From Pseudomonas sp. GM79 (GTDB lineage Bacteria > Pseudomonadota > Gammaproteobacteria > Pseudomonadales > Pseudomonadaceae): DNA of 34,055 nt. Every line of letters starts with the position of its first letter. Position 1 is the stretch's first letter. The DNA lies in contig NZ_AKJE01000121.1 in NCBI RefSeq assembly GCF_000282495.1, positions 1 through 34,055 of the forward strand, given 5' to 3'. Shown piece by piece: positions 32,144 to 34,055 of this stretch. The notes beneath the pieces were generated by a model. That model searched no databases. It saw only the letters and a list, made by a program, of their open reading frames with translations, and was not told the DNA's origin. Made by a program: the position numbers and the translations under genes.

Positions 32144-33166
32144 ATGAGTACGTCCAAGATCATCCGCCTGGGTCTCATCGGTGCTGGCCGCATGGGCAGC
32201 TTTCACGGCCTGACTGCCGCCAGACACATTCCCGGCGCCTGTCTGGCCGCCATCGCCGACCCTACCCCCGGTCAAGCCGCGCGCCTGGCCGCAGAGTTGG
32301 GTGTGCAACGGGTCTACACCGATCCACAGCAACTGCTCGATGACCCGGAAATCGACGCTGTCTTGATTGCCGCCCCCGCCCGCAGCCATGCCGAACTGGT
32401 GATCAGCGCGGCCCGGGCCGGCAAAGGTGTGTTTTGTGAAAAACCCATGGCCATCACCCTCGACGAGGCCGACCGCGCCATCGCCGCAGCCGCCGATGCG
32501 CGCGTGCCACTGCAGGTCGGCTTCAACCGCCGCTTTGCCAAAAGCTTCCGGGCCGCCCACCTGGACGTGGTCGCCGGCCGCATCGGTACGCCGCAACTGC
32601 TGCGCTCACTGACCCGCGACCCGGCGCTGAACAACCCGGCGGCCTCGCCGCAGTGGGTGATTTTCCTCGAAACCCTGATCCATGACTTCGATACTCTGCG
32701 CTACCTCAATCCCGGCGCCGAAGCGGTTGAAGTTTTCGTCATGGCCGATGCCCTGATTGCACCGGACTACAAGGCCAAGGGCTTCCTCGACACCGCCGTG
32801 GTCACGATCCGTTTCGACAACGGCGCCATCGCGACGGCCGAGGCCAATTTCCAGGCCGTGTATGGCTACGATGTTCGAGGGGAAGTGTTCGGCAGCGCTG
32901 GCATGCTGACCATGGGCAGCGCCAATGAGTCTGACTTGGTTCGTTATCTGGCCAATGGCATCCAGGCCGATACCCAGCGCCTGGACACCGACCTGCTGCG
33001 TGATGCGTATGTGGCCGAGCTCAACCACTTTGTCGACTGCCTGCGCACCGGCGAAAAACCCCTCGCCAGCGGCGAAGATGCCCGTGCTGCACTGGCCATT
33101 GCCCGCGCGTGTATCGAGTCCTTCCAGCAGGGCAAACCTGTGCGCGTGCAAGGAGCCCATTCATGA
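32144..33166 (+). CDS. Gfo/Idh/MocA-family dehydrogenase, inositol 2-dehydrogenase-like
   Basis: This encodes 340 residues from the ATG at 32144 (AAGGGAG upstream). The N-terminal Rossmann fold has GLIGAGRMGS (10-19) and the conserved EKP (99-101) with Lys100, the usual catalytic lysine. The C-terminal domain has FLETLIHDFDTLRYL. Here H180 and D181 are conserved, but the position that is normally Asp in inositol dehydrogenases (D-x3-H) is Glu176. The family includes IolG and rhizopine MocA and oxidises ring or sugar hydroxyls with NAD(P)+. It is the first gene of the sigma-54-controlled operon and overlaps the next gene by 4 nt (ATGA). The likely substrate is an inositol- or sugar-like compound. 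Confidence 0.9.
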   Translation: MSTSKIIRLGLIGAGRMGSFHGLTAARHIPGACLAAIADPTPGQAARLAAELGVQRVYTDPQQLLDDPEIDAVLIAAPARSHAELVISAARAGKGVFCEKPMAITLDEADRAIAAAADARVPLQVGFNRRFAKSFRAAHLDVVAGRIGTPQLLRSLTRDPALNNPAASPQWVIFLETLIHDFDTLRYLNPGAEAVEVFVMADALIAPDYKAKGFLDTAVVTIRFDNGAIATAEANFQAVYGYDVRGEVFGSAGMLTMGSANESDLVRYLANGIQADTQRLDTDLLRDAYVAELNHFVDCLRTGEKPLASGEDARAALAIARACIESFQQGKPVRVQGAHS

Positions 33167-33951
33167 GTTTCACACCGTTCAAACTGGCGATCAGTGCCGA
33201 GATGGTCTTCCTCGATCTGCCATTCACAGAGCGCGTCAAACGCATTCATGCGCTGGGGTTCAGTGCCGAACTCTGGGACTGGACGAAGAAAGACATTGCG
33301 GCCCTTGTCGCCACGGGCGCTGACTTCACCTCGATGACCGGCTACATCTCGGGCAACCTGACCGACCCCGAAGACATCCAGCACCTGCTCGACAGCGCAC
33401 GAGAATCGCTGGCCGTCGCCGCACAACTCAATTGCCCGAGTCTCAACCTGCATGGCACTGGCCTGGGCGACAAAGGTTTGCCGGTCAAACCCGTGGCCCA
33501 CACCACCGGACGCATGTGGTTGAGCGCCTGCAAGACCCTGGAAAAAATCGCTCGCCTGGGCGAAGACGCAGGCCGGGTATTCTTGCTGGAAAACCTCAAT
33601 ACCGAGGTGGACCACCCCGGCACTCCCTTCGCTCGCGCCGACGATACCCTGGCGCTGATCGAGGCCGTGGGCAGCCCTCATCTGAAGATGAACCTGGACC
33701 TTTACCATGCCCAGATCGGCGAAGGGAACCTGATCGAACTGATCCAGCGCGCAGGCAGCGCCATCGGGGAAATCCAGGTCGCCGATGTCCCCGGCCGCAT
33801 GGAACCGGGCACCGGTGAAATCCATTATCCGGCCATTGCCAAAGCCTTGTTCCGCATGGGATACACCGGTGTCGTCGGGCTTGAGGGCTGGGCCAGCGGC
33901 GACAGCGAAGCGGCACTTGAACGCTTTCGGCTAGCCTTCACGCTGGATTGA
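33163..33951 (+). CDS. Hydroxypyruvate isomerase-like TIM-barrel protein
   Basis: This encodes 262 residues from the ATG at 33163, which overlaps the dehydrogenase stop codon (ATGA) and has AGGAG upstream inside that gene. It is an Hyi-type xylose-isomerase-like barrel. The metal ligands E143 (FLLENLN), D179/H182 (NLDLYHAQ), Q205 (GEIQVADVPGR) and E241 (GLEGWA) are all present. True Hyi interconverts hydroxypyruvate and tartronate semialdehyde, but close relatives act on other keto-sugars, including keto-inositols. Translational coupling to the dehydrogenase suggests it isomerises that enzyme's keto product. No terminator is seen downstream before the window ends. Confidence 0.87.
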   Translation: MSFTPFKLAISAEMVFLDLPFTERVKRIHALGFSAELWDWTKKDIAALVATGADFTSMTGYISGNLTDPEDIQHLLDSARESLAVAAQLNCPSLNLHGTGLGDKGLPVKPVAHTTGRMWLSACKTLEKIARLGEDAGRVFLLENLNTEVDHPGTPFARADDTLALIEAVGSPHLKMNLDLYHAQIGEGNLIELIQRAGSAIGEIQVADVPGRMEPGTGEIHYPAIAKALFRMGYTGVVGLEGWASGDSEAALERFRLAFTLD

Positions 33952-33992
33952 AATGCCGGTCAGTAAAGCTATTACAGCTACAACGCAATCTT

Positions 33993-34055
33993 TGTAGGAG
34001 CTGTCGAGCCTGCGAGGCTGCGATCGGCTGCGCAGCAGTCGTAAAACCAGAAGTC
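33993..34055. repeat. Pseudomonas intergenic repeat, partial at window edge
   Basis: TGTAGGAGCTGTCGAGCCTG, then GCGAGGCTGCGATCGGCTGC, resembles a common Pseudomonas REP-like family that begins TGTAGGAGCTG. It runs off the window end, so the second arm cannot be seen. Confidence 0.6.

Noticed and set aside
1..34055. CRISPR array, tRNA, rRNA, prophage or integrative element
   Set aside because: No regularly spaced repeats, tRNA-like cloverleaf, integrase or transposase genes were recognised. Repeats present are REP-type.

Overview
The window looks like chromosomal DNA of a fluorescent-group Pseudomonas. The coding regions are GC-rich with strong Shine-Dalgarno sites, the intergenic spaces carry paired REP/REPIN elements typical of P. 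fluorescens-type genomes, and the gene families (tartrate dehydrogenase with DctA, HisJQMP-type amino-acid ABC genes, AcoR-type sigma-54 activator, LysR/RpiR/LacI regulators) fit that group. No rRNA, tRNA, CRISPR array, transposase or integrase was recognised. The species cannot be fixed from the sequence alone.

Layout. 1-2060: a REP pair, a bidirectional terminator, an extreme Met/Cys-rich small protein gene, a broken DUF1801 gene and an exported cupin. 2066-5645: a tartrate/C4-dicarboxylate module (dctA and ttuC on the minus strand, a divergent LysR gene, and a 10-bp palindrome between them). 5774-6670: a GrpB-family gene followed by a REPIN enclosed in an inverted copy of the gene's 3' end. 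6672-15517: a signalling block holding a FixJ-type response regulator, an AT-rich LRAT-domain gene, a 1,823-residue pseudokinase/ATPase/GAF/PAS/histidine kinase, a LysR gene and a stand-alone receiver. 15762-19061: an NDH-2-like flavoprotein, a metallo-beta-lactamase-fold hydrolase and an exported chloroperoxidase-like alpha/beta hydrolase, all on the plus strand beside the signalling block.

19443-24667: a complete polar amino-acid ABC importer (binding protein, two permeases, ATPase) with an embedded aspartoacylase/desuccinylase-family deacylase, followed by an RpiR regulator. This suggests uptake and hydrolysis of an N-acylated amino acid.

24789-33951: the most interesting region. A minus-strand operon encodes a membrane di-iron desaturase/hydroxylase, a MocE-type Rieske ferredoxin, a ferredoxin reductase and a TIM-barrel isomerase. 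It diverges from a LacI gene with palindromic operators. Next comes an AcoR-like sigma-54 activator gene, divergent from a Gfo/Idh/MocA dehydrogenase and a hydroxypyruvate-isomerase-like gene. The second divergent gap has a textbook layout of tandem activator sites, IHF box and -24/-12 promoter. The desaturase-ferredoxin-reductase trio plus a MocA-family dehydrogenase resembles the rhizopine (3-O-methyl-scyllo-inosamine) catabolic genes mocDEF/mocA of Rhizobium. I infer a pathway that oxidatively opens (perhaps O-demethylates) an inositol- or sugar-like compound and then dehydrogenates and isomerises it. The substrate is not established.
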